From NCBI RefSeq assembly GCF_900102745.1, contig NZ_FMZF01000001.1:62001-126000 (forward strand): a stretch of DNA of 64,000 nt, written 5' to 3'. How positions within the stretch are numbered: the stretch's first letter is position 1; each line of letters starts with the position of its first letter. Below, in pieces: positions 36,169 to 45,033 of the stretch. A program made the position numbers and the translations under genes. The notes below the pieces were generated by a model. It did no database searches. It saw only the letters and a program-made list of their open reading frames with translations, and was not told where the DNA came from. Source of the DNA: Geodermatophilus telluris. GTDB lineage: Bacteria; Actinomycetota; Actinomycetes; Mycobacteriales; Geodermatophilaceae.

Positions 36169-37851
36169 TCAGCGGAAGATGACATTGAGGATGATCACCA
36201 TGACCAGCGCGATGCCGGCGAGCTTGGTCGGCGACTGGTACCAGGGCAGCCGGTGGGCGTCGGGGTCGGTGCGCTGCTCCTTCGGCGTCTCGGAGTAGAC
36301 CAGCCCGGCGAGCTGGGCGACCGGCTTGGGCGCGGTGACCTGGCTGACCACGACGCTCACGACGATGTCGACGACGAACGCGGCGCTCGCGGCGACGAAG
36401 CTCGCGCCCTGGCCGCCGATCGGCAGCACGCCCAGCGACGCCGTCCCGAACGCGTCCTCGCTGAGGAACGCGACGGCGACCGCGGCCAGCGTGCCGGAGA
36501 CCAGGCCCATCCAGCCCGCGGTCGGCGTCATCCGCCTCCAGAACATGCCGAGGATGAAGGTGGCGAACAGCGGGGCGTTGAAGAAGCCGAACAGCGTCTG
36601 CAGGTAGTCCATCAGGTTCGTGTAGCCCGACGCGATGATCGCCGTCCCGATGGCGGCCACGGTCGCGCCGACGGTCGCCCACCGGCCGACGGCGAGGTAG
36701 TAGCCGTCGGAGCGGTCCTTCTTCACGTACTGCTGCCACAGGTCGTAGCTGAAGACGGTGTTGAAGGCGGAGATGTTGGCCGCCATGCCGGCCATGAACG
36801 CCGCCAGCAGGCCGGCCAGCGCCACCCCGAGCAGGCCGTTGGGCAGGGTGTCGCGGATGAGCAGCAGGATCGCGTTGTTGTAGTCGAAGTCCGAGGCCGC
36901 CCCCTCCCGGGCCTCGATGACCTCCGGGACCAGGACCGTGGCGATGATCCCCGGGATCACCACGATGAACGGCACGAACATCTTCGGGAAGGCGCCGATG
37001 ATCGGCGTGCTCCGGGCCGCCGACATCGACTTGGTCGCCATCGCCCGCTGGACCTCGACGAAGTTCGTCGTCCAGTAGCCGAAGGACAGCACGAAGCCGA
37101 GGCCGAACACGATGCCGATCACCGACAGCACGGGGCTGCCGATGCCGGAGAGGTCCGTGGCCGGCCACGAGGTGAGCTCCTCGGCCCGGCCCGCGTCGGT
37201 CACCCGGTCGACCAGCCCGCCGACCCCGCCGACCCGGTTGAGGCCGATCAGCGTCAGCGGCAGCAGCGCCGCGACGATGACGAAGAACTGCAGCACCTCG
37301 TTGTAGATCGCCGCCGACAGCCCGCCGAGGGTGATGTAGCTGAGCACGACGGCCGCCGCGACGATCAGCGACAGCCACAGCGGCCAGCCCAGCAGCGCCT
37401 CGACGATCGTGGCCAGCAGGAACAGGTTGATGCCGGCGATGAGGATCTGCGCGACGGCGAAGCTCAGCGCGTTGACCAGGTGCGCTCCGGTGCCGAACCG
37501 GCGGCGCATGAACTCCGGGACGCTGCGGACCTTCGACCCGTAGTAGAAGGGCATCATCACCACGCCCAGGAACAGCATGGCCGGGACCGCGCCGATCCAG
37601 AAGTAGTGCATGGTGCTCATGCCGTACTGCGCGCCGTTGGCCGACATGCCGACGATCTCGACGGCCCCGAGGTTGGCCGAGATGAACGCCAGGCCGGTCA
37701 CCCAGGCGGGCAGCGAGCGGCCCGAGAGGAAGAAGTCCAGGCTGTCGGACACCCGCCGGCGGGCGGCGGCGCCGATCAGCAGCACGACGGCGAAGTAGGC
37801 GGCCACCAGCAGGTAGTCGACGAACGTCGCGTCCAGTCTCAGATCGTCCAC
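36169..37851 (-). CDS. Sodium:solute symporter (SGLT-like, probably galactose)
   Basis: A 560-residue SSS-family transporter with about 14 helices. It has LDFFLSGRSLPAWVTGLAFISAN near 39-61, the SGLT-like GVLSYITLGGLSAAIYNEVLQ region, GYWTTNFVEVQRAMATKSMSAAR and AANISAFNTVFSYDLWQQY. The GTG start at 37851 directly abuts the galK stop. Linkage to galK and galT makes sodium-coupled galactose or glucose uptake the best guess. Confidence 0.88.
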   Translation of the reverse strand: MDDLRLDATFVDYLLVAAYFAVVLLIGAAARRRVSDSLDFFLSGRSLPAWVTGLAFISANLGAVEIVGMSANGAQYGMSTMHYFWIGAVPAMLFLGVVMMPFYYGSKVRSVPEFMRRRFGTGAHLVNALSFAVAQILIAGINLFLLATIVEALLGWPLWLSLIVAAAVVLSYITLGGLSAAIYNEVLQFFVIVAALLPLTLIGLNRVGGVGGLVDRVTDAGRAEELTSWPATDLSGIGSPVLSVIGIVFGLGFVLSFGYWTTNFVEVQRAMATKSMSAARSTPIIGAFPKMFVPFIVVIPGIIATVLVPEVIEAREGAASDFDYNNAILLLIRDTLPNGLLGVALAGLLAAFMAGMAANISAFNTVFSYDLWQQYVKKDRSDGYYLAVGRWATVGATVAAIGTAIIASGYTNLMDYLQTLFGFFNAPLFATFILGMFWRRMTPTAGWMGLVSGTLAAVAVAFLSEDAFGTASLGVLPIGGQGASFVAASAAFVVDIVVSVVVSQVTAPKPVAQLAGLVYSETPKEQRTDPDAHRLPWYQSPTKLAGIALVMVIILNVIFR

Positions 37852-39039
37852 TCAGGCCTCCAGTCGGTCGGGTCGGGACAGTCGCCGGGCACCCGCGGAG
37901 GGGACCACGACGTAGGAGCGGGGGGCGCCGGCGTGCTCGGCGACGGCGGTGCCGACGGCGTCGACCGCGGCGGCGTCGACCAGCGCGACAGCGCTGCCGC
38001 CGAAGCCCCCGCCGACCATCCGGGCGCCGTACGCGCCGGCGGCCAGCGCCGCCTCGACGACGGCGTCGAGCTCGGGCACCGAGACCTCGAAGTCGTCGCG
38101 CAGCGAGGCGTGGCCGGCGGTGAGCACGGGGCCCACCTCGCGCGGGTCGGCGCCGGCGCGCAGCAGGCGCACGACCTCGGCCACGCGGGCGTCCTCGGTG
38201 ACGACGTGGCGGGCGCGGCGCAGCAGCACCGCGCCCTCGTCCGTGCCGTCGTCGAGCGCGGCCAGGCCGGCCACGTCCGGCACGTCGCAGAGCAGGTCGA
38301 CGCCGAGCCGGCGGGCGGCCTCCTCGCACTGCCGGCGGCGCTCGCCGTAGCCGCTCTCGGCGTGGTCGTGCGTGGTGCCCGAGTCGACGACGAGCAGCGC
38401 CAGCCCGGCGCCCTCGAGGTCGAGCGGCACCTGCTCCCACGTGCGGTCGCGGGTGTCGAGGTGCAGCGCGTGTCCGGCGGTGCACAGCACCGAGGCCGAC
38501 TGGTCGAGGATCCCGGTCGGCGCGCCGACGAAGTCGTTCTCGGCCCGCCGGGCGACGTCGACGAGGTCGTCGGGGCCGAGGTCGAGGCCGTGGAGGTCGC
38601 GCACGGCGAGGGCCACGGCGCACTCGAGCGCGGCCGAGGAGGACAGCCCCGCGCCGGCCGGGACGTCGCCGTCGACGAGGAGGCTCAGCCCGCCGGGCAC
38701 CGACCCGCGCACCTGGTGGACGACGCCGGCCGGGTAGCCGGCCCAGCCACCGGGTGTGCCGGGGGTGAGGTCGGCGACCGCGACGTCGGCGTCGCCGCCG
38801 GGGTGCTGCGCGGAGACCAGCACGAGGCGGCCGTCGTCTCGGCGGGCGGCGGCGGCGCGCACGGTGTGCGGGAGGGCCACCGGCAGCACGTGGCCGCCGT
38901 TGTAGTCGGTGTGCTCGCCGATGACGTTCACCCGGCCGGGCGCGGCCCACACGCCCTCGGGCGCGGCGCCGAAGCGCTCGGCGAACGCCGCGGACGCCGC
39001 GCGGGCGGCCGCCTCGTCGCCGGCCGGCGCGCCGCTCAC
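37852..39039 (-). CDS. galK: Galactokinase
   Basis: A 395-residue GHMP kinase that phosphorylates galactose at C1 (Leloir pathway). Signature GRVNVIGEHTDYNGGHVLP near 36-54, ATP site GAGLSSSAALECAVALAV, and the C-terminal GGGFGGSAVALVD are all intact. The GTG at 39039 overlaps the galT stop (GTGA) with GGAGG upstream. The operon order is galT-galK-symporter-small membrane protein. Confidence 0.96.
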   Translation of the reverse strand: MSGAPAGDEAAARAASAAFAERFGAAPEGVWAAPGRVNVIGEHTDYNGGHVLPVALPHTVRAAAARRDDGRLVLVSAQHPGGDADVAVADLTPGTPGGWAGYPAGVVHQVRGSVPGGLSLLVDGDVPAGAGLSSSAALECAVALAVRDLHGLDLGPDDLVDVARRAENDFVGAPTGILDQSASVLCTAGHALHLDTRDRTWEQVPLDLEGAGLALLVVDSGTTHDHAESGYGERRRQCEEAARRLGVDLLCDVPDVAGLAALDDGTDEGAVLLRRARHVVTEDARVAEVVRLLRAGADPREVGPVLTAGHASLRDDFEVSVPELDAVVEAALAAGAYGARMVGGGFGGSAVALVDAAAVDAVGTAVAEHAGAPRSYVVVPSAGARRLSRPDRLEA

Positions 39040-40127
39040 GGGACCTCCACGGCACGCAGCTGCTCGGCGACGTCCTCGGGGTTGGTGTCGGTGATGAAGG
39101 CGCCCATCCCCGACTCCGAGCCCGCCAGGTACTTGAGCTTGCCCGGCGCGCGGCGCAGCGAGAACAGCTGCAGGTGCAGCCACCAGTCCTCCCGCCCCTC
39201 GTGCACCGGGGCCTGGTTCCAGGCGGCGATGTAGGGCATCGGGGTGTCGAAGCGGTGCGCGAAGCGGCCCAGCACGTCGAGGTAGAGCGCGGCCAGGTCG
39301 TCGCGCTGGGCGTCGTCGAGGGCGGGCAGGTCGGGCACCCGGCGGGTCGGGAACAGCTGCACCTCGTAGGGCCAGCGGGCCGCGGCCGGCACGAACGCCA
39401 CCCAGGAGTCGTTGGCCGCCACCACCCGCGGGCCGCCGCGCTCGGCCTCGACCAGCTCGGCGAACAGGTCGCCGCCGGTCGTCTCCCGGTGCCGGCGCAC
39501 CGAGGCCAGGACCTTCGCCACGCGCGGTGTCACGAAGGGGTAGGCGTAGATCTGCCCGTGGGGGTGCGACAGCGTCACCCCGATCTCCTCGCCGGAGTTC
39601 TCGAAGCAGAACACCTGCTCGACGCCGTCGAGGGCGCCCAGCTCGGCGGTGCGCTCGGCCCAGACGTCGACGACGAGGCGGGCCCGGTCGCGGCCGAGGC
39701 CGGCGAAGTGCTGGTCGTGGTCGCTGGTGAACAGCACGACCTCGCAGCGGCCCAGACCCGGGCGCAGCTCCGCCAGGGGGGCGCCCGGGGCGTGCGGGGG
39801 CACGTCGCGGTCGACCGAGGTGGCCAGCGACGGGAAGCGGTTCTCGAAGACGACCACCTGGTAGCCGTCCTCGGGCACCTCGGTGGGCCGGTCCGGGCGC
39901 GAGGGGTCCAGCGGGCACTGGTCGGCCGGCGGCAGGAAGGTGCGGGTCTGCCGGTGCGCGGCGACCACCACCCACTCCCCCAGCAGGGCGTCCCAGCGCA
40001 GCTGCGAGCGGGTGCTCACCGGCGGCAGGTCGCGGGTGTCGCGGGCCGGGTGCCGGGCGGGTGAGCCGTCGGCGTCGTAGTAGAGGACCTCCCGGCCGTC
40101 CGCCAACCGGTCGCTCGTCCGGATCAC
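39036..40127 (-). CDS. galT: Galactose-1-phosphate uridylyltransferase
   Basis: A 363-residue HIT-superfamily enzyme exchanging UMP between UDP-glucose and galactose 1-phosphate. The active-site SHPHGQIYAYPFVTPR and the NSGEEIGVTL loop before it are present, and VFENRFPSL and WWLHLQLFSL match the family. GTG 40127 is used; the frame upstream continues through the tRNA region without homology. galE is not in the window, so the Leloir pathway is completed elsewhere. Confidence 0.95.
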   Translation of the reverse strand: MIRTSDRLADGREVLYYDADGSPARHPARDTRDLPPVSTRSQLRWDALLGEWVVVAAHRQTRTFLPPADQCPLDPSRPDRPTEVPEDGYQVVVFENRFPSLATSVDRDVPPHAPGAPLAELRPGLGRCEVVLFTSDHDQHFAGLGRDRARLVVDVWAERTAELGALDGVEQVFCFENSGEEIGVTLSHPHGQIYAYPFVTPRVAKVLASVRRHRETTGGDLFAELVEAERGGPRVVAANDSWVAFVPAAARWPYEVQLFPTRRVPDLPALDDAQRDDLAALYLDVLGRFAHRFDTPMPYIAAWNQAPVHEGREDWWLHLQLFSLRRAPGKLKYLAGSESGMGAFITDTNPEDVAEQLRAVEVP

Positions 40128-40221
40128 CGTCGTTCCGCCTCCCGTTCCCGGCCCGCGGGTGGGCCCTGCGAACGCTATGCCCGGTGGTGATCTCCAGCCA
40201 CTCGGGCTCGGCCGGACAGCA

Positions 40222-40255
40222 CGAGAGCCCCCGGCCGGGTGGCCGGGGGCTCTCG
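40222..40255 (-). terminator. Hairpin after tRNA-Glu copy 1
   Basis: A 15-base perfect stem (40222-40236, 40241-40255) with loop GGGT lies nine bases beyond the 3' end of the first tRNA-Glu. No T-tract, but the stem is very GC-rich. An identical hairpin follows the other tRNA-Glu. Confidence 0.75.
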
Positions 40256-40263
40256 CTGCGCTG

Positions 40264-40336
40264 TAGCCCCGAAGGGATTCGAACCCTCGCTACCGCCGTG
40301 AGAGGGCGGCGTCCTGGACCGCTAGACGACGGGGCC
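40264..40336 (-). tRNA. tRNA-Glu (CTC), copy 1
   Basis: A 73-base cloverleaf: acceptor GGCCCCG pairs with CGGGGCT, anticodon stem CCGCC/GGCGG closes loop CTCTCAC with anticodon CTC, and the T-arm has GGTTCGAATCC. The 3' CCA is not encoded. Differs from copy 2 by one base in the D-arm (40318). Lies upstream of galT and near gltX, the synthetase that charges it. Confidence 0.96.
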
Positions 40337-40393
40337 GGACGGGTCCATGGTGCCACGGGCGTGGCCGCGGGCCGCCACCGGGTCGTGGGACGG

Positions 40394-40427
40394 CGAGAGC
40401 CCCCGGCCGGGTGGCCGGGGGCTCTCG
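40394..40427 (-). terminator. Hairpin after tRNA-Glu copy 2
   Basis: Identical 15-base stem and GGGT loop to the hairpin at 40222-40255, nine bases beyond the 3' end of the second tRNA-Glu. Confidence 0.75.
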
Positions 40428-40435
40428 CTGCGCTG

Positions 40436-40508
40436 TAGCCCCGAAGGGATTCGAACCCTCGCTACCGCCGTGAGAGGGCGGCGTCCTGGGCCGCTAGACG
40501 ACGGGGCC
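40436..40508 (-). tRNA. tRNA-Glu (CTC), copy 2
   Basis: Same 73-base cloverleaf and anticodon CTC as copy 1, with one base changed in the D-arm (40490). CCA not encoded. Transcribed first of the two tRNA-Glu, after tRNA-Gln. Confidence 0.96.
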
Positions 40509-40550
40509 GTGCGGTGGTGCGGGTGGTGCTGAGGAGGTGGTGCTTCCTCG

Positions 40551-40622
40551 CTGGGGTACCAGGACTCGAACCTAGACTAACGGAACCAGAAACCGTCGGG
40601 CTGCCAATTACCCCATACCCCA
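40551..40622 (-). tRNA. tRNA-Gln (CTG)
   Basis: A 72-base cloverleaf: acceptor TGGGGTA/TACCCCA, discriminator G, anticodon loop TTCTGGT (CTG), T-arm GGTTCGAGTCC. CCA not encoded. It resembles bacterial tRNA-Gln throughout, including the UU mismatch closing the anticodon loop. A tRNA-Gln/tRNA-Glu pair near gltX is also found in Mycobacterium. Confidence 0.95.
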
Positions 40623-40683
40623 AGGCTTGGCCGGCACCTCACGGCGCCGGGGACGACCATACCCGATGTCCGCGGGGGCGGTG

Positions 40684-41889
40684 TCACCACCCCCGGGTCC
40701 GCGGGTCGCCGGCGGGCAGGCGCAGGTCGCGGGCCGTCGTGCGGAGCTCCGGGCGCAGCGTGCGCCGCGAGGCGGCGACGAGGGCCACGTAGCCGCCCAT
40801 CGCCAGGAGCGTGAGCAGCAGGTACAGCAGGCCGGTGCCCGCCGGCACCTCCTCGGTGGCGACGTCGTCGCCGAGCGTCCCGGCCAGGCAGAACACCAGC
40901 ACGTTGTTGACCGCGTGCAGCACGATGGCCGCCTCCAGCCCGCCGGTGAGCCACACCACGGCCGAGGCGGCCAGGCCGAAGACGAAGCGGTCGAGGAAGG
41001 TGGCGACGTCGCCGGGCGCGTGCGCGGCCGAGAACAGCGCCGCGGTGACCACCGCGGCGACCAGCGCGCCCGCCCGCGGGGTGCGGATCCACCCGGCGAC
41101 CGCCTGGCTGAGGTAGCCCCGGAAGACGTACTCCTCGGCGGCCGACTGGAGCGGCGTGGTGAGCACCACGACCAGCAGCAGCCACACCAGGTCGTCGACC
41201 GGCCCGCTCGCGCCCCCGTCGCCGAGCGCCAAGCCCAGCAGCACCGACAGGCCGATGCCCACCCCGAGCGTGGCCAGCGCGCGCAGCGTGAAGGGGGCGA
41301 ACAACCGCCAGCGCAGCCGCGCGAGCACCGACGCCGACCAGCCCGGGCTCATCCCGTGCGCGGCCACCCACATCAGCCAGACGATCGGGATGGCGACGAT
41401 GAGCGAGAGGTTGGTCACCAGCAGCACGCCGGGGTCGACCAGGTCGAGCAGCTCGAGGTCGGGCTCGACGCCGGTGAGCAGCGTCACCAGGACGACGACG
41501 AAGGCGGCCACCGAGTAGGCGACGGTGAACAGCAGCAGGCCCAGCAGCGGCCGCCACCACGCCCAGTCGCGGGCGCGCATGGCCAGCAGGAAGGGCACCG
41601 GCTCGTCGTGCGGCGGCGTCCCCGGCGGCGGCGCGAGCCGGACCCCCGGCGGCAGCGGCCCCGGGCCCGCGGGACCGTGCGGTCCGGGCGGGAGGGGCAC
41701 CGGCCCCAGCGGCCAGGGCACCGGCCCGGCGGGCGCCGCGGCCCCCGCCGGCGTCCCCCACGCCGGCGGCCCACCGGGACCGCCGGCGTACGTGCCGGGC
41801 ACCCGGGGCGGCGCGCCGTAGGGGGCGGTGGGCGGTGGCCCGGTGTAGGGCTCCCCGTCCCAGCCACCGGGGCCGGGCGGGAGGGTCAC
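40684..41889 (-). CDS. CPBP-family intramembrane glutamic endopeptidase
   Basis: A 401-residue protein. The first 110 residues are a Pro/Gly-rich cytoplasmic tail; eight or so helices follow. All three CPBP (Abi/Rce1-like) motifs are present: EEYVFRGYL (EExxxR), FSAAHAP (FxxxH) and HAVNNVL (HxxxN/B). Such proteases cut within membranes; substrates here are unknown. GTG 41889 overlaps the gltX stop (GTGA). Confidence 0.9.
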   Translation of the reverse strand: MTLPPGPGGWDGEPYTGPPPTAPYGAPPRVPGTYAGGPGGPPAWGTPAGAAAPAGPVPWPLGPVPLPPGPHGPAGPGPLPPGVRLAPPPGTPPHDEPVPFLLAMRARDWAWWRPLLGLLLFTVAYSVAAFVVVLVTLLTGVEPDLELLDLVDPGVLLVTNLSLIVAIPIVWLMWVAAHGMSPGWSASVLARLRWRLFAPFTLRALATLGVGIGLSVLLGLALGDGGASGPVDDLVWLLLVVVLTTPLQSAAEEYVFRGYLSQAVAGWIRTPRAGALVAAVVTAALFSAAHAPGDVATFLDRFVFGLAASAVVWLTGGLEAAIVLHAVNNVLVFCLAGTLGDDVATEEVPAGTGLLYLLLTLLAMGGYVALVAASRRTLRPELRTTARDLRLPAGDPRTRGW

Positions 41890-43358
41890 CCCACCGTCCC
41901 CCGGGCCGCGGCCAGGCGGGCCAGCGTGCGCTCGCGGCCCAGCAGCTCGATCGACTCGTACAGCGGCGGGGAGACGGTGCGGCCGCTGACGGCCACCCGC
42001 ACCGGCCCGAAGGCCTGCCGCGGCTTGCGGCCCAGGCCCTCGACCAGCGCCGCCTTGAGCGCCTGCTCGATCGCCGCGGTGGCCCACTCGTCGAGGCCGC
42101 GCAGCGCGTCCGCGGCGGCGTCGAGCACCGCGCCGTCCTCGGGCCGGAGGTTCTTCGCGGCGGCGGCCGGGTCGATCTCCACCTCGTCGACGAAGAGGAA
42201 GCCCAGCAGGCCGACGACGTCGGAGAGCACCACGCTGCGCTCCTGCGCCAGCGGGGCGATGGCGCGCAGCACCCGGTCCTGCTCGGGCGCCGGCGGGTCG
42301 CTCACCAGGCCGGCGCCGGCGAGGAAGGGCACCGCCCGCTCGACGAACTCCTCCACCGGCAGCTCGCGCAGGTGGGTGGCGTTGATCGCCTCGGCCTTCC
42401 TCAGGTCGAAGCGGGCGGGGTTGGCGCTGACCCGGGTGACGTCGAAGGCCTCGGCCATCTCCGCCATCGAGAACACGTCGCGGTCCTCGGCGATCGACCA
42501 GCCCAGCAGCGCGAGGTAGTTGGCGAAGCCCTCGGGCAGGAAGCCGCGCTCCCGGTAGACGTCGACGTTGGACTGCGGGTCGCGCTTGGACAGCTTCTTG
42601 CTGCCCTCGCCGGTGACGTAGGGCAGGTGGCCGAAGCGCGGGGTGCCGCTCGCCACCCCGACGTCCTGCAGCGCGGCGTACAGGGCCAGCTGGCGGGGCG
42701 TCGAGGGCAGCAGGTCCTCGCCGCGCAGGACGTCGGTGATGCCCATCAGGGCGTCGTCGACGGGGTTGACGAAGGGGTACAGCGGCACGCCGTTGGCACG
42801 GACGACGACGAAGTCGGGCACGGAGCCCGCGGCGAAGCGGACCTCGCCGCGCACCAGGTCGGTCCAGGCGAGGTCGGCGTCGGGCATGCGCAGGCGCAGC
42901 ACCGGCTCGCGTCCCTCCGCCCGGAAGGCGGCCTTCTGCGCGTCGGTCAGGAGGCGGTCGGCGTTGTCGTAGCCGAGCTTGGGGTCCTGCCCGGCGGCCA
43001 GCCGCCGCGCCTCGACCTCCTCGGGCGTGGAGAAGGACTCGTAGACGTGCCCGGCCCCGACCAGCTTCGCGGCCACCTCGCGGTAGACGTCGTGGCGCTG
43101 CGACTGCCGGTAGGGCCCGTGCGGGCCGCCGACCTCGGGGCCCTCGTCCCAGTCCAGGCCGAGCCAGCGCAGGCTGTCGAGCAGGTGGCGGTAGGACTCC
43201 TCGGAGTCGCGCGCGGCGTCGGTGTCCTCGATGCGCAGCACGAGGCTGCCGCCGGTGTGGCGGGCGTGCGCCCAGTTGAACAGGGCCGTCCGCAGCAGGC
43301 CCACGTGCACCGTGCCGGTCGGTGAGGGGCAGAAGCGGGTGCGCACCGGTGCGGTCAC
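41886..43358 (-). CDS. gltX: Glutamyl-tRNA synthetase
   Basis: A 490-residue class I synthetase. The HIGH-type motif is [20 protein letters not shown] (7-26), LRIEDTD follows, and the KMSKS-type motif is [11 protein letters not shown]. Discriminating or non-discriminating type is not obvious; actinobacteria usually make Gln-tRNA through GatCAB. The GTG overlaps the upstream stop and its own stop overlaps the protease start, giving a three-gene coupled chain. Confidence 0.97.
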   Translation of the reverse strand: MTAPVRTRFCPSPTGTVHVGLLRTALFNWAHARHTGGSLVLRIEDTDAARDSEESYRHLLDSLRWLGLDWDEGPEVGGPHGPYRQSQRHDVYREVAAKLVGAGHVYESFSTPEEVEARRLAAGQDPKLGYDNADRLLTDAQKAAFRAEGREPVLRLRMPDADLAWTDLVRGEVRFAAGSVPDFVVVRANGVPLYPFVNPVDDALMGITDVLRGEDLLPSTPRQLALYAALQDVGVASGTPRFGHLPYVTGEGSKKLSKRDPQSNVDVYRERGFLPEGFANYLALLGWSIAEDRDVFSMAEMAEAFDVTRVSANPARFDLRKAEAINATHLRELPVEEFVERAVPFLAGAGLVSDPPAPEQDRVLRAIAPLAQERSVVLSDVVGLLGFLFVDEVEIDPAAAAKNLRPEDGAVLDAAADALRGLDEWATAAIEQALKAALVEGLGRKPRQAFGPVRVAVSGRTVSPPLYESIELLGRERTLARLAAARGTVG

Positions 43359-44167
43359 CGGGCGCCGCCCGCGGTGGAGGCGGTGTCGGCGCCGCTGACG
43401 CCGTTGACCAGCGAGCCCAGCCCCTCGATCGCGCACTCGACCCGCTGGCCGGGCCGGATCGGGCCGACGCCGGCCGGGGTGCCCGTGAGCACCACGTCGC
43501 CGGGCAGCAGCGTCATGACCTGGGAGATGTAGGAGACCAGCGTCGGCACGTCGAAGAGCAGCTGGCTCGTGCGGCCGGTCTGCCGCGGCTCGCCGTCGAC
43601 GGTGCAGGTGACGCCGAGGTCGGCCGGGTCCTTGCCCAGGGCGCCGAGGTCGGTCTCGATCCACGGGCCGAGCGGGCAGAAGGAGTCGAAGCCCTTGGCG
43701 CGGGTCCACTGCCCGTCGCTCTTCTGCATGTCCCGCTCGGTGACGTCGTTGGCGATCGTGTAGCCGAAGACGCTGCCCGCGACCTGCTCGGGGGCGAGGT
43801 TGCGCGCACCGCGGGCGCCGATGACGACGGCGAGCTCCACCTCGTGGTGCACGTTGGTGCTGCCCGGCGGGATGCGGATGGCGTCGCCCGGGCCGATGAC
43901 CGACGTCGAGGGCTTGAGGAACAGCAGCGGCCGCTCGGGGGCGTCGCCGGTGTTCATCTCCTTGACGTGCTCGGCGTAGTTCTTGCCGACGCAGACCACC
44001 TTGCTCGGCAGGATCGGCGAGAGCAGCCGGACGTCGGCCTGTGGGAAGCGCTGGCCGGTGAAGGAGATGGTGCCGAACGGGTGGCCCTCGATCTGGGCGA
44101 CCTGGCCGTCCCCGTCGAGGACGCCGAAGGACATGCCCGAGGGCGAGGCGAAGCGGACGATGCGCAC
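43355..44167 (-). CDS. Fumarylacetoacetate hydrolase-family protein
   Basis: A 270-residue FAH-fold protein: [41 protein letters not shown] (metal Glu residues) and [15 protein letters not shown]. The family covers fumarylacetoacetases, oxaloacetate decarboxylases and acylpyruvases, and a gene of this family precedes gltX in Mycobacterium too (Rv2993c). The precise reaction is not set. GTG 44167 starts the conserved VRIVRFAS; the gene diverges from the VOC gene. Confidence 0.9.
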   Translation of the reverse strand: MRIVRFASPSGMSFGVLDGDGQVAQIEGHPFGTISFTGQRFPQADVRLLSPILPSKVVCVGKNYAEHVKEMNTGDAPERPLLFLKPSTSVIGPGDAIRIPPGSTNVHHEVELAVVIGARGARNLAPEQVAGSVFGYTIANDVTERDMQKSDGQWTRAKGFDSFCPLGPWIETDLGALGKDPADLGVTCTVDGEPRQTGRTSQLLFDVPTLVSYISQVMTLLPGDVVLTGTPAGVGPIRPGQRVECAIEGLGSLVNGVSGADTASTAGGAR

Positions 44168-44221
44168 GGCGTCGAGGCTACTGACCCCGCGCGGACCCGC
44201 CGCCCGCCCTACGGTGACCGG

Positions 44222-44602
44222 GTGGCCTGCCGCCTGAGCGAGATCGTCGTCGACAGCCGGGACCCCGAGGCCCTGGCGGCGTGGTGGGCGCAGGTGCTCG
44301 GCTACCGGGTGCTCGGCCGCGACGACGACGGCGCGGTGGAGATCGGCCCGGAGGCCGGCTTCGGCGGCGCGGCGCCCACGCTGCTCTTCACCCCGGTCGA
44401 GCACTGGGAGCCGGCGAAGCCGCGGCTGCACCTCGACGTCAACGCCACCGACCGCGACCAGGACGCCGAGCTGCAGCGGCTGCTCGACCTCGGGGCCACG
44501 CGCGCCGACGTCGGGCAGACCGGCGAGGAGTCCTGGCACGTGCTCGCCGACCCGGAGGGCAACCCGTTCTGCCTGCTGCACCGCCGTCTCGACCCGCTGT
44601 GA
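44222..44602 (+). CDS. VOC-superfamily (glyoxalase-like) protein
   Basis: A 126-residue protein with the vicinal-oxygen-chelate fold: LSEIVVDSRDPEALAAWWAQ at the start, RLHLDVNATDRDQDAELQRL in the middle and HVLADPEGNPFCLL at the end. Metal-ligand positions resemble the glyoxalase-like group with unknown substrates. GTG 44222. It is followed 16 bases on by the monooxygenase-fold gene. Confidence 0.85.
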   Translation: MACRLSEIVVDSRDPEALAAWWAQVLGYRVLGRDDDGAVEIGPEAGFGGAAPTLLFTPVEHWEPAKPRLHLDVNATDRDQDAELQRLLDLGATRADVGQTGEESWHVLADPEGNPFCLLHRRLDPL

Positions 44603-44618
44603 CCCCGAGGAGAGTCCC

Positions 44619-44948
44619 GTGATCCTGATCGTCATCAAGTTCCCCGTCCGCCCCGACAGGATCGACGAGTTCCGGGCGCACGCGGACGAGTACGCCGCGG
44701 CGGTGAACGCCGAGGAGGGCAGCCTGTTCTTCGAGTGGTCGCGCAGCGTCCTCGACCCGAACACCTTCGTCTGCATCGAGGGCTTCCGGGACTCCGACGC
44801 CGGCGCCTCGCACGTGGCCACCCCGCACGCGAAGGCCGCCTTCGACTGGATGTCGGACCTGGTCGCCGAGCAGCCGCAGATCATCTACGTCGACACCCCC
44901 GACGTCAGCGGGTTCGGCCCGATGGGCGAGGTGAAGCCGAGGACCTGA
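44619..44948 (+). CDS. Antibiotic-biosynthesis-monooxygenase (ABM) fold protein
   Basis: A 109-residue dimeric ferredoxin-like protein (ABM domain): MILIVIKFPVRPDRIDEFRA, EEGSLFFEWSRS, TFVCIEGFRD and SHVATPHAKAAF. Such proteins act as quinol/anthrone oxygenases or as stress proteins of unknown role. GTG 44619 has GAGGAGA upstream. A stem-loop follows the stop. Confidence 0.88.
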   Translation: MILIVIKFPVRPDRIDEFRAHADEYAAAVNAEEGSLFFEWSRSVLDPNTFVCIEGFRDSDAGASHVATPHAKAAFDWMSDLVAEQPQIIYVDTPDVSGFGPMGEVKPRT

Positions 44949-44955
44949 CACCCGT

Positions 44956-44990
44956 CGGTGGCCCTCCCCCGTCCCGGCAGAGGGCCACCG
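44956..44990 (+). terminator. Stem-loop after the ABM gene
   Basis: An 11-base perfect stem (44956-44966 and 44980-44990) with a 13-base C-rich loop, followed by GTGTGTGTT. It starts eight bases after the stop codon. Confidence 0.65.
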
Positions 44991-45033
44991 GTGTGTGTTG
45001 ACCGGGCCGCGGCGACGGCGCGAGAGTGACCGG

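Larger units (their letters stand above)
40222..40509 (-). repeat. Tandem duplication of tRNA-Glu plus its terminator hairpin
   Basis: Bases 40222-40337 and 40394-40509 are 116-base copies, offset by 172, that differ at a single position. Each unit includes the hairpin, the short linker and the whole tRNA. The 56 bases between them are not duplicated. The near identity points to a recent duplication or ongoing gene conversion. Confidence 0.92.

Noticed and set aside
40222-40509. Duplicated tRNA-hairpin unit as an integration (att) site remnant
   Set aside because: No integrase, no foreign insert between the copies, and the duplicate covers a whole tRNA plus terminator, as in simple tandem duplication.
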